Assembly: GCA_002492725.1 (NCBI GenBank) | Contig: DLAF01000069.1 | Coordinates: 1-64,000 of the forward strand | Reading direction: 5' to 3' | Length of the DNA: 64,000 nt | From: Lachnospiraceae bacterium UBA7054 | GTDB lineage: Bacteria > Bacillota > Clostridia > Lachnospirales > Lachnospiraceae | Shown: positions 52,267-61,787 of the stretch, in pieces | Position numbering within the stretch: the stretch's first letter is position 1 | How the letters are laid out: every line of letters begins with the position of its first letter | Position numbers and translations under genes: made by a program | The notes under the pieces: generated by a model | Told to the model about the DNA's origin: nothing | Seen by the model: only the letters and a program-made list of their open reading frames with translations | Databases searched by the model: none

Positions 52267-54240
52267 TCACTGTGAACGCTTCAGTCTAAAACTACTCACA
52301 AGGTGTTTGAGCATCTCCGCCTGTCCGGAAAGCTCCTGACTGGTAGCCGCACTTTCCTGCGCAGTAGCGGAATTATTCTGTACCACGCCGGATATCTGTC
52401 CGATTCCTGAAGCGACCCGTTCGATGGCATCTGTCTGATCACCCACGGCTTTTGCCACCTGTTCCATCTGCTCCACTGCCTGACCGGCAAGCTGTACTGC
52501 CGTAATTACCGAGTCGGTCACTTTTTCCACAACCTGACTGCCATCTTCCACTGCCCTTACAGAACGTCCAATCAGTTCCTGCGTCGCTTTCGCTGCCTGA
52601 TCTGACCTGATTGCCAGATTTCTCACCTCTTCCGCCACCACGGCAAAACCTTTTCCGCTTTCCCCTGCACGGGCAGCTTCTACCGAAGCATTGATTGCCA
52701 AAATATTTGTCTGGAAAGCAATATTTTCGATGGTATCTATGATACGGCTGATCTCGTTTGAAGATTCCGTGATCTGACTCATGGCCTGATTCAGGCTGTC
52801 AATATACTCGCTGCTTTCCTGAAGCTTTTCACCCGCCCCGTTCACTACCTCTTTTGTCTGCGCTGTGAGCTGCGCAATTCCCTTTGCCTCTGTACTCATG
52901 TTAGAAATAGTGCCGGAAAGTTCCTCCACCGCATCCGTCTGCTCCATCGCTCCCTGAGACAAAGCCGCAGCAGTAGACGCCACCTGATCAGATCCTGTTG
53001 AAACGCTGCCGGATGCGGAGACAATACCGGCCATGGTGCTGTTCAGTTTTTCAATGATGACACGCAGAGATTCCCACAAAACGGCAAAATCCCCGGGATA
53101 ACCCTGCCCGGAAACTTCGCGGCTCAAATCTCCGTTCGCTATCGCGCCAAGAACATTTTCCATCTCATGTACGATTCCGCCAAAATCTTTCACCAGCTGC
53201 GCGGTCGAGTCCGCCAATATCCTTGTCTCGTCCCTGCCCTTCACCTGCGGAACCGGACTCCTTAAATCCCCCTGCGACAAAGTCAAAAGACGATTGGCGC
53301 ATTTCACAACAGGAGCGGCGATAGAATGACTGACTTTCAACGAAATCACAATGACAATGATACATACTGCCACGCAGATCACAATTTGAATGAAATTTCC
53401 ATAATCTGCGGGGCGCATAAATTCATCCTCGTCGATCGTTACCGCAATGGACCACCCGTCCGTACCCGAAATAGGAGCATAGCTCTGGATATTATTCGAC
53501 TGATCCGCCGCATAGTAAAAGCGCTCAACACCGACTTCTCCCGCCACCATCTTTCTCTCGATCGCCGCCACTGTCTGCAGCCCCTCATTTCCGGGATTGG
53601 CGGCCGCCTCCTGCATGACATTTTCCCGGCTCATTACCGTCTCCTGATCCACATAGGCGATCGTGGTGCCATCCTTATCCAGAATATAAGCTTCTCCTTC
53701 TTCGCCAATCTGCAATCCATCGATGATAGACTGTAAAATATCGGTATCACACTGAAAATAGAGCACACCCTTCACAACATCGCCTTCCCGGACCGGTGCG
53801 GCAACCATCAGGTAACTATCGCTGCCATCTATGTAGGGCGTAGACATATAACTGTTTCCTAAAACAGCCGCCTGAAAGAATGGCTCTCCGGAAATATCTG
53901 CCTCATGGATCTGATCATATCCGTTCGTATCGGCCATTCCTCCCATACGCATGTAATAAGCATCCGCCCTTTCCTGAATAAAGGCCTGCTTTTCCTCCGC
54001 TGATATCTTTTCATCCACGAGAATCGGATTGGATGCCATTTCCGAAATGGTCAGCGTATATGTGGAAATCATATTTTCCGCCGCAAGAGCAGCAAGCTCC
54101 GCTGTTTCTAAAATATTTTTTTCAAGCGCGGAAGTAGTGGAATATCTGGTCACCAATGTTCCCATCGTTCCGGCAATTAACGAAACACAGAGTGTTGCCA
54201 GCACCACCATGACAATAATTTTCGTTTGTATTTTTTTCAT
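52267..54240 (-). CDS. Methyl-accepting chemotaxis protein
   Basis: A 657-residue chemoreceptor. A first membrane helix (about 8-28) is followed by an extracytoplasmic dCache-type sensor (about 35-280), a second helix (about 284-306), a HAMP domain (about 306-360) and the signalling domain with the conserved hairpin FQTNILAINASVEAARAGE. Such receptors control the CheA kinase and flagellar motion. No chemotaxis or flagellar genes are in the window, and the ligand is unknown. ATG 54240 starts a clear basic-plus-hydrophobic N-terminus. Confidence 0.97.
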   Translation of the reverse strand: MKKIQTKIIVMVVLATLCVSLIAGTMGTLVTRYSTTSALEKNILETAELAALAAENMISTYTLTISEMASNPILVDEKISAEEKQAFIQERADAYYMRMGGMADTNGYDQIHEADISGEPFFQAAVLGNSYMSTPYIDGSDSYLMVAAPVREGDVVKGVLYFQCDTDILQSIIDGLQIGEEGEAYILDKDGTTIAYVDQETVMSRENVMQEAAANPGNEGLQTVAAIERKMVAGEVGVERFYYAADQSNNIQSYAPISGTDGWSIAVTIDEDEFMRPADYGNFIQIVICVAVCIIVIVISLKVSHSIAAPVVKCANRLLTLSQGDLRSPVPQVKGRDETRILADSTAQLVKDFGGIVHEMENVLGAIANGDLSREVSGQGYPGDFAVLWESLRVIIEKLNSTMAGIVSASGSVSTGSDQVASTAAALSQGAMEQTDAVEELSGTISNMSTEAKGIAQLTAQTKEVVNGAGEKLQESSEYIDSLNQAMSQITESSNEISRIIDTIENIAFQTNILAINASVEAARAGESGKGFAVVAEEVRNLAIRSDQAAKATQELIGRSVRAVEDGSQVVEKVTDSVITAVQLAGQAVEQMEQVAKAVGDQTDAIERVASGIGQISGVVQNNSATAQESAATSQELSGQAEMLKHLVSSFRLKRSQ

Positions 54241-54300
54241 TGTTTCGGCCCCGGGCTTTTGTATCTTAAGCCCGTCCCTCCCCTTTTGTTCGTTTAAGTA

Positions 54301-54324
54301 GGGGAACGAATCACTCCGTCCCCC
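54301..54324. terminator. GGGGAC-type hairpin after the ATP synthase operon
   Basis: Imperfect stem GGGGAACG / CGTCCCC around AATCACTC, about 55 bases past the atpC stop. No T tract follows on the minus strand. It resembles the hairpins at 907 and 37361. Confidence 0.4.
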
Positions 54325-54378
54325 GCATAAAAAACACTACATTTACTTGAAATACTTATTACTTCTAATACACACTCA

Positions 54379-54780
54379 TCATTTCTTCACTGTCTCAATC
54401 CTCGCCACTGCCCTCTTTAAGGACATTTCGGCGCGGCGCAAATCCGTTCCCGGCGCATGTTCTCTGATTCGTTCCTCTGCGCGGGCTTTTGCGTCCTCTG
54501 CACGGTGGACGTCGATCTCTCCGGGCCACTCGATAATTTCGGCCAGCACCGTGACCTGATCCGGCAATACCTCCGTAAATCCTGCATGGAGAGCGGCTTC
54601 CTTCACTTCGTCTCCCTTTGTGATCGTGAGGATCCCGGGTGCAACGATCATCGTCATCGGAATATGCTCTTTGTAGATGCCGACCTCACCCTCGACCGTA
54701 TTGAACTCCACCATGGACACCTCGTCCTCATAAAAGACTCTGTCCGGTGTAATGATCTTTAACTTAAAGTTTTCAGCCAT
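54379..54780 (-). CDS. atpC: ATP synthase epsilon subunit
   Basis: A 133-residue epsilon subunit of the F1 stalk. The N-terminal beta-sandwich (about 1-85, IITPDRVFYEDEVSMVEF) is followed by a C-terminal helical hairpin (about 90-133). It couples rotation of gamma with catalysis and can inhibit ATP hydrolysis. Last gene of the ATP synthase operon, 37 bases after atpD. Confidence 0.97.
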   Translation of the reverse strand: MAENFKLKIITPDRVFYEDEVSMVEFNTVEGEVGIYKEHIPMTMIVAPGILTITKGDEVKEAALHAGFTEVLPDQVTVLAEIIEWPGEIDVHRAEDAKARAEERIREHAPGTDLRRAEMSLKRAVARIETVKK

Positions 54781-54816
54781 ATACTACCTGCTTTCTTTAA
54801 CCGCCTATATGGTCTC

Positions 54817-56223
54817 TTATTTCTTCGTGCGCGCAACAACGTCGTCGATGCTTCCCGCATTCAGGAAATAGCTCTCCGGAATGTCATCGTGCTTACCCTC
54901 CAGGATTTCCTTGAAACCGCGAATGGTCTCAGAAATCGGCACATACACGCCGTTCATTCCCGTAAACTGCTCCGCCACGTGGAACGGCTGAGACAGAAAT
55001 CTCTGAATCCTTCTTGCGCGGGCAACCACCAGCTTATCTTCCTCGGAAAGCTCATCCATACCAAGGATGGCAATGATATCCTGCAATTCCTTATACTTCT
55101 GCAAAATCTCCTGCACGCCTCTGGCAACCTGATAATGCTCCTCCCCGACAATTCTGGGGTCGAGGATCCTGGAAGAGGACTCCAGCGGATCCACCGCCGG
55201 ATAAATACCCAGCTCCACGATGGAACGGGACAGCGTTGTGGTCGCATCCAAATGCGCAAATGTCGTTGCCGGAGCAGGGTCCGTCAAGTCATCCGCAGGT
55301 ACATACACCGCCTGCACGGAAGTGATGGAACCGTTCTTTGTGGAAGTGATACGCTCCTGCAAGGTACCCATCTCCGTCTGCAGCGTGGGCTGATAACCCA
55401 CGGCGGAAGGCATACGGCCAAGCAACGCCGATACCTCGGAACCCGCCTGTGTAAAACGGAAGATATTATCGATGAACAGCAGCACATCCTTGCCGCCCTT
55501 GTCACGGAAATACTCCGCCATGGTAAGTCCGGTCAGGCCCACTCTCATTCTGGCCCCGGGCGGCTCGTTCATCTGCCCGAACACCATCGTCGTCTTATCA
55601 ATAACGCCCGATTCCTCCATCTCATGATAGAGATCGTTTCCTTCTCTGGTACGCTCACCAACACCGGTAAATACAGAATAACCGCTGTGCTCCGTAGCGA
55701 TATTGCGGATCAACTCCTGGATCAGCACCGTCTTGCCGACACCTGCACCGCCAAACAGACCGATCTTACCACCCTTCTGATAAGGGCAGAGCAGATCGAC
55801 GACCTTGATACCCGTCTCCAAAAGCTCAGTTGCCGTGGACTGTTCCTCAAAGGTAGGAGCCGCTCTGTGGATCGGCTCATGTCCGACATCCGTGGGCGCG
55901 GGTTTATTGTCAATGGGCTCTCCCAGAACGTTAAAGATACGTCCCAGCGTATTTTCTCCGACAGGAACTGTGATGGGAGCGCCTGTTGCAACCGCCTCCA
56001 TACCTCTCACCAGTCCATCGGTAGGACCCATGGAAATACATCTGACGGTATCATCACCCAGATGCTGTGCCACTTCCACAGTCAGGTTGCTGCCGTCCTT
56101 AAGCGGAATCCTGATCGCATCATTGATCTCCGGCAGACTGCCTGTGGTAAACTTGATATCCAGTACGGCACCGATGATCTGAGTGATCTTTCCAAGATTT
56201 TCACTTGTTTTTCCTTCTGCCAT
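54817..56223 (-). CDS. atpD: ATP synthase beta subunit
   Basis: A 468-residue catalytic F1 subunit with Walker A GGAGVGKT, Walker B VLLFIDNIFRF, the DELSEED-like MDELSEEDKLVVARAR and ALLGRMPSAVGYQPTL. It binds and converts ADP plus phosphate to ATP at the alpha/beta interface. It stands in the normal position after atpG. ATG 56223 has AAAAGGA before it. Confidence 0.99.
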   Translation of the reverse strand: MAEGKTSENLGKITQIIGAVLDIKFTTGSLPEINDAIRIPLKDGSNLTVEVAQHLGDDTVRCISMGPTDGLVRGMEAVATGAPITVPVGENTLGRIFNVLGEPIDNKPAPTDVGHEPIHRAAPTFEEQSTATELLETGIKVVDLLCPYQKGGKIGLFGGAGVGKTVLIQELIRNIATEHSGYSVFTGVGERTREGNDLYHEMEESGVIDKTTMVFGQMNEPPGARMRVGLTGLTMAEYFRDKGGKDVLLFIDNIFRFTQAGSEVSALLGRMPSAVGYQPTLQTEMGTLQERITSTKNGSITSVQAVYVPADDLTDPAPATTFAHLDATTTLSRSIVELGIYPAVDPLESSSRILDPRIVGEEHYQVARGVQEILQKYKELQDIIAILGMDELSEEDKLVVARARRIQRFLSQPFHVAEQFTGMNGVYVPISETIRGFKEILEGKHDDIPESYFLNAGSIDDVVARTKK

Positions 56224-56251
56224 CTCTTTTTCCTTTCACTCGTTTTTCATT

Positions 56252-57115
56252 TTAGCTGATCGCATTCGCACCAGCGATAATCTCTGTTAATTCCTGCGTA
56301 ATAGATCCCTGACGCGCTCTGTTGTACATCAGTGATAAGTGATCTATCATTTCCTCAGCATTACTTGTTGCGGAATCCATCGCCTGCATTCTGGCGCCAT
56401 TCTCACTCGCAACCGCCTCCACCAGGCCGCCGTAGATCAGGCTGGTGATATATTTCGGGATGATCATGTCAAGTGCCTCGTCATCCTTTGGCTCAAAGTT
56501 CATCATCGCTTTACTGCCCGTCTCCTGCGTGCCCTCTTCCGGCTTAGCCGGTTCCACGGGAAGAAGCTTTAAGAGTGTCGGCACATGCACCACCGTATTC
56601 TTAAAACCGGTGTAAGCAAGATAAATCTCTCCTATCTCCCCCGCCGCAAACGCATCAAGCAATCTCTTGCTCAGCGCCATCGCATCCACATAGGAAGGCT
56701 CCTCGATAATGTCGGAATCCTCCTCCACGATCTCATAGCCGTAGCGCTTCAGGGCATCCCTGCCCTTCTTGCCGATGGCGTAGATCTTCAGATCCTCCTT
56801 CTTAAGGCTCCCCTTTGTGATCAGCTTCACCACATTGGAATTGTAACCGCCTGCAAGGCCTCTGTTGGAGGTGATCACGATCACCGCTTTTTTCTGAGAC
56901 TCCCCTGCCTTCAGGTAAGGATGGTTCAAACCGCCGGTCTTTGCGAGCATGGATGTCACCGTCTCGTACATACAATTAAAATATGCCTTCGACTGCTCCG
57001 CGCGCTGTTTCGCTCTCTGCAGTTTCACGGTAGAAACGAGCTTCATCGCTTTGGTAATCTGCTGGGTACTCTGAATACTGCCTTTACGCCTTTTTATGTC
57101 CCTCATTGAGGCCAT
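56252..57115 (-). CDS. atpG: ATP synthase gamma subunit
   Basis: A 287-residue central rotor shaft. The N-terminal helix MRDIKRRKGSIQSTQQITKA and the C-terminal SLMYNRARQGSITQELTEI are both typical. It turns within the alpha3beta3 ring. ATG 57115 has AGGAGGG before it. Lies between atpA and atpD. Confidence 0.98.
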   Translation of the reverse strand: MASMRDIKRRKGSIQSTQQITKAMKLVSTVKLQRAKQRAEQSKAYFNCMYETVTSMLAKTGGLNHPYLKAGESQKKAVIVITSNRGLAGGYNSNVVKLITKGSLKKEDLKIYAIGKKGRDALKRYGYEIVEEDSDIIEEPSYVDAMALSKRLLDAFAAGEIGEIYLAYTGFKNTVVHVPTLLKLLPVEPAKPEEGTQETGSKAMMNFEPKDDEALDMIIPKYITSLIYGGLVEAVASENGARMQAMDSATSNAEEMIDHLSLMYNRARQGSITQELTEIIAGANAIS

Positions 57116-57138
57116 AGCGTCACCCTCCTAACCGCACT

Positions 57139-58644
57139 TTACTTAAACTGCGCCTTGAACTCTTCGATGGCTTTCTTCAGCTTCGCGTCCGTCTCGTCAT
57201 TGATTTCCTTATTCTGCGCGATCGCGCTCGGCACCTCGGGGTACTTGGTGTCCAGGAACTCAAAGAACTCCGTCTCAAATCTGGTGATATCTTCCACCGG
57301 TATGTCAAGCAGATACTTGTTTGTCACAACGTAGATAATGATAACCTGGTACTGTACCGGCATCGGCTTATACTGCGGCTGTTTCAGGACTTCCTTGATT
57401 CTTTCACCCTGTGCCAGCTTCTCCTTGGTATCGGCGTCAAGTTCGGAGCCAAACTGGGAGAATGCCGCAAGCTCTCTGTACTGCGCAAGCTCAGTACGGA
57501 TGGGGGCTGCAATTTTTTTCATCGCCTTGATCTGCGCCGCACCACCCACACGGGACACGGAAAGACCCGCATTGACTGCCGGACGGAAACCGGAGTTGAA
57601 CATCTCCGTCTCCAGATAAATCTGACCGTCCGTGATGGAGATCACGTTCGTCGGAATGTACGCGGAAACATCGCCCGCCTGCGTCTCGATGATGGGAAGC
57701 GCCGTCAGCGAACCGCCGCCGTACTCCTCGCTCATTCTCGCCGCACGCTCCAGCAGTCTGGAATGCAGATAGAATACATCACCGGGATAAGCCTCACGCC
57801 CGGGCGGTCTCTTTAAGAGCAGGGAGAGTGTACGGTATGCAGCGGCCTGTTTGCTCAGGTCGTCGTAAACCACGAGTACATCCTCGCCATTCTCCATCCA
57901 CTCCTCACCGATCGCACAGCCGGAATACGGTGCGATGTACTGCAGGGGCGCCGTCTCACTGGCAGTTGCGGCAACCACGGTGGTATATGCCATCGCGCCG
58001 TACTCTGTCAGCGTCTTTACGATAGAAGCAACTGTGGACGCCTTCTGGCCGATAGCCACATAGATACATTTCACGCCCTGTCCCTTCTGGTTAATAATGG
58101 TATCGATTGCGATTGCCGTCTTACCGGTCTGCCTGTCGCCGATGATCAGCTCACGCTGGCCTCTGCCGATAGGCACCATGGAATCAATGGCCTTGATACC
58201 TGTCTGTAACGGTGTGTCCACGGATTTTCTCGTGATAACACCGGATGCAACTCTTTCAATCTTACGATATTTGTCAGTCTGGATCGGACCCTTGCCGTCG
58301 ATTGGCTGGCCAAGCGCATTTACGACACGTCCGAGCATGCAGTCGCCCGCGGGAACCTCTACCACGCGGCCCGTGGTCTTTACGATATCGCCCTCGTTGA
58401 TATTGTGCTGGTTACCGAACAAAACCGCACCTACGTTATCTTCCTCGAGGTTCAAAATCATACCGTAAACTTCACCTGGGAACTCCAAAAGCTCACCCTG
58501 CATTGCATTCTCAAGTCCGTGTACGCGAGCAATACCGTCCGCCACCTGGATGACCGTACCCACTTCGGATACTTCCAGCTCGGAGGCATATCTCTTAATC
58601 TGATCCTTAATGACTGAACTGATCTCTTCTGGTCTTAAATTCAT
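57139..58644 (-). CDS. atpA: ATP synthase alpha subunit
   Basis: A 501-residue non-catalytic F1 subunit with Walker A GDRQTGKT (about 169-176) and the alpha signature RPAVNAGLSVSRVGG. With beta it forms the hexamer. Its N-terminus (MNLRPEEISSVIKDQI) contacts the delta subunit. ATG 58644 follows the AGGTGCG site. Position and length are canonical. Confidence 0.99.
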   Translation of the reverse strand: MNLRPEEISSVIKDQIKRYASELEVSEVGTVIQVADGIARVHGLENAMQGELLEFPGEVYGMILNLEEDNVGAVLFGNQHNINEGDIVKTTGRVVEVPAGDCMLGRVVNALGQPIDGKGPIQTDKYRKIERVASGVITRKSVDTPLQTGIKAIDSMVPIGRGQRELIIGDRQTGKTAIAIDTIINQKGQGVKCIYVAIGQKASTVASIVKTLTEYGAMAYTTVVAATASETAPLQYIAPYSGCAIGEEWMENGEDVLVVYDDLSKQAAAYRTLSLLLKRPPGREAYPGDVFYLHSRLLERAARMSEEYGGGSLTALPIIETQAGDVSAYIPTNVISITDGQIYLETEMFNSGFRPAVNAGLSVSRVGGAAQIKAMKKIAAPIRTELAQYRELAAFSQFGSELDADTKEKLAQGERIKEVLKQPQYKPMPVQYQVIIIYVVTNKYLLDIPVEDITRFETEFFEFLDTKYPEVPSAIAQNKEINDETDAKLKKAIEEFKAQFK

Positions 58645-58672
58645 GGATCATTCGCACCTTTCTTTTTATTTT

Positions 58673-59218
58673 TTATACCTGTACTTTTAACAGATCCTTT
58701 TGCAGCTCACTTAACTTTGTGCTGATGCTGCTGTCTACCACTCTGTCGCCGATTCGGATGACCATGCCCCCGATCAGGGAAGCATCTACATTGTAATGAA
58801 TCTCCATGGACCGGTATTTCGTGGTATCGAGAAGCTTTTTCTCGATTGCCTTATGCTGGTCACTTTTCAGCGGAACGGCCGTCGTTACCGTAGCGATGCC
58901 GATTCCCTTATATTCCTTTACTTTCGCGACAAAGTAGTTCAGAATCCCGTCGATCTCTCTGTAGCGGTCCTTCGTGATAATGATAGTGAGAAAGCCGAGC
59001 AGCTCCTCCGATATCCTTCCCGCAAACACGTTCTTTGCAACCTCGACCTTTTCCTCTTTCAAAATCTTCGGATGGTTCATCAGGCTGCTAAAATCCGCGT
59101 TCTGCGCAAGAACGATTTGAAGCTGTTCAATTTCTTCCAACAGGACGTCTACCTTACCGGTCTCAACCGCCAGATCGAACAACGCGTCACCGTATGTCTT
59201 TGAAATCAGCTTAGCCAT
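58673..59218 (-). CDS. atpH: ATP synthase delta subunit
   Basis: A 181-residue delta subunit that joins F1 to the peripheral stalk. It has the N-terminal helical bundle (ISKTYGDALFDLAVETGK) and the C-terminal IGGMVIRIGDRVVDSSI motif. Its ATG lies inside the end of atpF, with a 13-base overlap, so translation is coupled. Confidence 0.97.
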   Translation of the reverse strand: MAKLISKTYGDALFDLAVETGKVDVLLEEIEQLQIVLAQNADFSSLMNHPKILKEEKVEVAKNVFAGRISEELLGFLTIIITKDRYREIDGILNYFVAKVKEYKGIGIATVTTAVPLKSDQHKAIEKKLLDTTKYRSMEIHYNVDASLIGGMVIRIGDRVVDSSISTKLSELQKDLLKVQV

Positions 59219-59766
59219 GTGCTCTCACCTATTTCCTTAAGCGTCTCTTCCACCAGACTGTCCTGTACAGTCGTGTCAATCGCCGCGTTCACAACCTTGG
59301 CGGCCATCATGGACGCGAGCACTACCATCTCGCGCTTCACTTCATCGGCTGCCTTCTTCTTTTCAAGCTCGGCCTCAACACGCGCTCTCTCCAGAATCCC
59401 GGCTGCCTCATCCTTCGCGTCGGCAATGATCTTGCTCTCGTTAGCCAGAGCCTTTTTGCGTGCCTCCGCAAGGATCGTCTCCGCCTCCTTGTCCACGTCT
59501 TTTAACTTATTCTCGTATTCTTCTTTCAACGCTCTGGCATTTTCCATGTCAGATGCCGCCGTTTCCAGCTCGTTCTTAATGCGCTCCTGCCGCTTTTCCA
59601 TCATATCCCGCACAGGGTTGAACAGAAAATGGGAGGCGATCAGAAAAAGCGAAAATACGGCTATGATCATCAGCACGGAATCCGCGATGAGCTGTAAGTC
59701 GAGGTCAAAAAGCCTCGGCGCCATCTCGGCGGACGCCATCACTAAATTCGCAACTGTCGCACTCAA
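59206..59766 (-). CDS. atpF: ATP synthase b subunit
   Basis: A 186-residue peripheral stalk subunit: one membrane helix (about 28-50) and a long charged coiled coil (about 55-165, with MEKRQERIKNELE). The start codon is TTG 59766, with AGGAGG 8 bases upstream. It is followed by atpH with overlap and preceded by a 95-base gap after atpE. Confidence 0.97.
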   Translation of the reverse strand: MSATVANLVMASAEMAPRLFDLDLQLIADSVLMIIAVFSLFLIASHFLFNPVRDMMEKRQERIKNELETAASDMENARALKEEYENKLKDVDKEAETILAEARKKALANESKIIADAKDEAAGILERARVEAELEKKKAADEVKREMVVLASMMAAKVVNAAIDTTVQDSLVEETLKEIGESTWLS

Positions 59767-59861
59767 GCGTTAATCCTCCTTTCGTTGAAATGTCCTTAAC
59801 GGGTCTGCACACTTTCTGCGCCGGCCGTAAGAACACTCATATTGTGCTTTCCGTACCGCAA

Positions 59862-60119
59862 TTACGGTAAAAGAGGTTTCACGAAGAGCAGCAGCATTGC
59901 GATCAACAGACCGTACAGACCTGTGGTCTCGGCAACGGCCTGTCCAAGCAGCATCGTCGAAGTAACGTCAGACTTTGCGCCCGGGTTCCTGCCCACTGCA
60001 GCGGCAGCATGTCCGGCTGCGATACCCTGGCCTACACCGGGGCCGATACCCGCGATAACCGCAAGGCCCGCGCCGATCGCTGAACATCCTAAGATAAAGT
60101 TGTTGTTAAATTCTCCCAT
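59862..60119 (-). CDS. atpE: ATP synthase c subunit (sodium-binding signature)
   Basis: An 85-residue c subunit with two membrane helices joined by the polar RNPGAKSD loop. The ion-binding residues are Q31 (GVGQG), V62, E64, T65, T66 and Y69 (AVAETTGLYG). This set, with Q in helix 1 and E-S/T-T-x-x-Y in helix 2, is known from sodium-translocating rings of anaerobes such as Ilyobacter and Acetobacterium, so sodium coupling is likely. ATG 60119 is used because the conserved protein starts MGEFNNNF; a longer reading to 60170 overlaps atpB. Confidence 0.97.
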   Translation of the reverse strand: MGEFNNNFILGCSAIGAGLAVIAGIGPGVGQGIAAGHAAAAVGRNPGAKSDVTSTMLLGQAVAETTGLYGLLIAMLLLFVKPLLP

Positions 60120-60154
60120 TTTGATTTCCTCCTTGAAAGTTATTATATAATTTC

Positions 60155-60874
60155 TTACTCCGTAGTACATGCGTCCGTGATGTATGTCATGGTCAGCATA
60201 CAGAACACGTACGTCTGAATCGCACCTGAGAACAGGTCAAAATACACATGCAGCGCTGCCGGCCAGATGATCGCGATCTTTGCAAGAAGCGCGTACACCA
60301 GAGCCATCATGACTGTGCCCGACAGGACGTTTGCAAACAGACGCAGCGACAATGAAATTGGCACTGCCACATCACCGATGACATTGATCGGTGCCCAGAT
60401 CGGCCACGGATCACAGAGTCCTTTGATCACGCCTTTTACTTTTTGATAGCGGAATTTGTTAAAATGGATCAGCGTAAACGTCATTATGCCCATTGGCAGG
60501 GTCACGCCGTAATCCGCCGTCGGGGGCCTGAGTCCGAACAATCCCGAAATATTGCTCAGCAGGATGAAAATGAAAATCGTGCTGATGTAGTTACGGAACT
60601 GCGGGCTAAACTTGCCCATGACGCCGCCAACCATCTTATCAAGCATCTCCACCACCAGCTCGACAATGTTCTGGAAGGTCCCCGGTACGTCCGATGCCTT
60701 TTTGACCACGCGGCTCGCCGCAATACAGAAAGCAACGATCACCAGCATGACGATCAGAACGCAGACATGGGTGGTAGTGATCCAGACTGTCTGTCCAAAC
60801 AGCTCATACGAAAAGACACCATGGATCATAAAATCAATGTCCGCAGCTCCGGACAGCAAAATTCCCTGTCCCAT
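60155..60874 (-). CDS. atpB: ATP synthase a subunit
   Basis: A 239-residue membrane subunit with about six membrane segments that forms the ion half-channels. The essential arginine is in SLRLFANVLSG, and GLRPPTADYGVTL precedes it. It meets the c ring, where ion exchange takes place. ATG 60874 has GAAGGAGG before it. It opens the core Fo part of the operon after the atpI-like gene. Confidence 0.98.
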   Translation of the reverse strand: MGQGILLSGAADIDFMIHGVFSYELFGQTVWITTTHVCVLIVMLVIVAFCIAASRVVKKASDVPGTFQNIVELVVEMLDKMVGGVMGKFSPQFRNYISTIFIFILLSNISGLFGLRPPTADYGVTLPMGIMTFTLIHFNKFRYQKVKGVIKGLCDPWPIWAPINVIGDVAVPISLSLRLFANVLSGTVMMALVYALLAKIAIIWPAALHVYFDLFSGAIQTYVFCMLTMTYITDACTTE

Positions 60875-60929
60875 TCTTTCACCTCCTTCTCACAAAATTT
60901 TATATCATAATGTGACTGCGGTTTCGCCG

Positions 60930-61337
60930 TCACACAATACTACCGTCAGAATTTTCGCGCCGCTTTGCAAGAAGTTTATGAATCAGTGGATTTAAATAGG
61001 CTGAAACCTTCATGCCCATGTAGCCCGCAAACGTAAAAATCGGGTTTGCCACCTTTGTGCCGATGAGTACGGCGAGCACCACTGCCAAAGTTAAGTAGCG
61101 GATGATATTCTGTATGCTCAGGCTTTTTACGGCTTCCTTCTCCGGCAAATCCAGTCCTCTGTTTAAGGACCACCACATATGCACGGCTCCCGCCAATGCC
61201 AGGGCTACGCCAATCATAAGCCCCAGACTGTATGTAATCTCTCTGGAAAAAAACAGAAGCACAATCTCAAAAATAACGCCGTAAGCCAGTATCCCGAGGC
61301 AGAGTTCCAAAAGGGTCGGATCAATCTTTTTTTTCAT
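60930..61337 (-). CDS. ATP synthase subunit I-like membrane protein
   Basis: A 135-residue protein with four hydrophobic segments (about 10-28, 34-54, 78-97, 100-118). It occupies the place of AtpI between atpZ and atpB and is probably an assembly or ion-handling factor for the Fo sector. Its start, ATG 61337, lies within the last codons of atpZ (17-base overlap). The assignment rests mainly on position and topology. Confidence 0.8.
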   Translation of the reverse strand: MKKKIDPTLLELCLGILAYGVIFEIVLLFFSREITYSLGLMIGVALALAGAVHMWWSLNRGLDLPEKEAVKSLSIQNIIRYLTLAVVLAVLIGTKVANPIFTFAGYMGMKVSAYLNPLIHKLLAKRRENSDGSIV

Positions 61338-61602
61338 CGTCCATCTTCTCTCCGTGCGCGCCCTGCGTACTGCGCCGCCGCGTCTGTGCCGGCGCCCGGT
61401 AGATCCTCCTCGCAAAGCGGAAAACGTTGGTGAATCCCGCCAGCGCACCCACAAAAAAAAGCGCCACCATCCAGACGGAAGTTCCAAGCCGCCTGTCCAG
61501 ATACATTCCCACAAAGGAACACAGAAAAATGGGAACCAGCATATTGATACCAAACTGTGTGATCATTGTGAGCGCCTGCCAGACAGTTTTATTGTACTTC
61601 AA
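61321..61602 (-). CDS. AtpZ-like ATP synthase accessory membrane protein
   Basis: A 93-residue protein with two membrane helices (about 15-33 and 42-62) and a basic, polar tail. The core GINMLVPIFLCSFVGMYLD and the double-glycine-like pattern place it in the AtpZ/AtpI family encoded first in many ATP synthase operons. The start codon is TTG 61602, with GAAGG 8 bases upstream. It lies 48 bases after the promoter. Confidence 0.85.
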   Translation of the reverse strand: MKYNKTVWQALTMITQFGINMLVPIFLCSFVGMYLDRRLGTSVWMVALFFVGALAGFTNVFRFARRIYRAPAQTRRRSTQGAHGEKMDDEKKD

Positions 61603-61649
61603 AGCGACCGCCTTCCCAATCCAAAATCCCTTGTAAGCCTAACAATAGA

Positions 61650-61678
61650 AGTATACCTTTTTTTGGTACTTTTGTCCA
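61650..61678 (-). promoter_or_regulatory. Promoter of the ATP synthase operon
   Basis: On the minus strand TGGACA (61673-61678) and TATACT (61650-61655) are 17 bases apart. The region is also a partial inverted repeat, AAGTA(T)ACC ... GGTACTT (about 61649-61671), which could be an operator. Confidence 0.65.
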
Positions 61679-61787
61679 GACCCAGTTCCGTATTGCGCAA
61701 ATTTTTGTGTAAACATTGACATTTATCCCCCGGCGGTGTACCGTGATAATAACAAAGCAAGCGCACCGATGCGAAGGGGGACAAAAC

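Noticed and set aside
54889..56259. A 456-codon plus-strand open frame
   Set aside because: It is antisense to atpD, a gene with all motifs intact, and looks like a codon-bias shadow.
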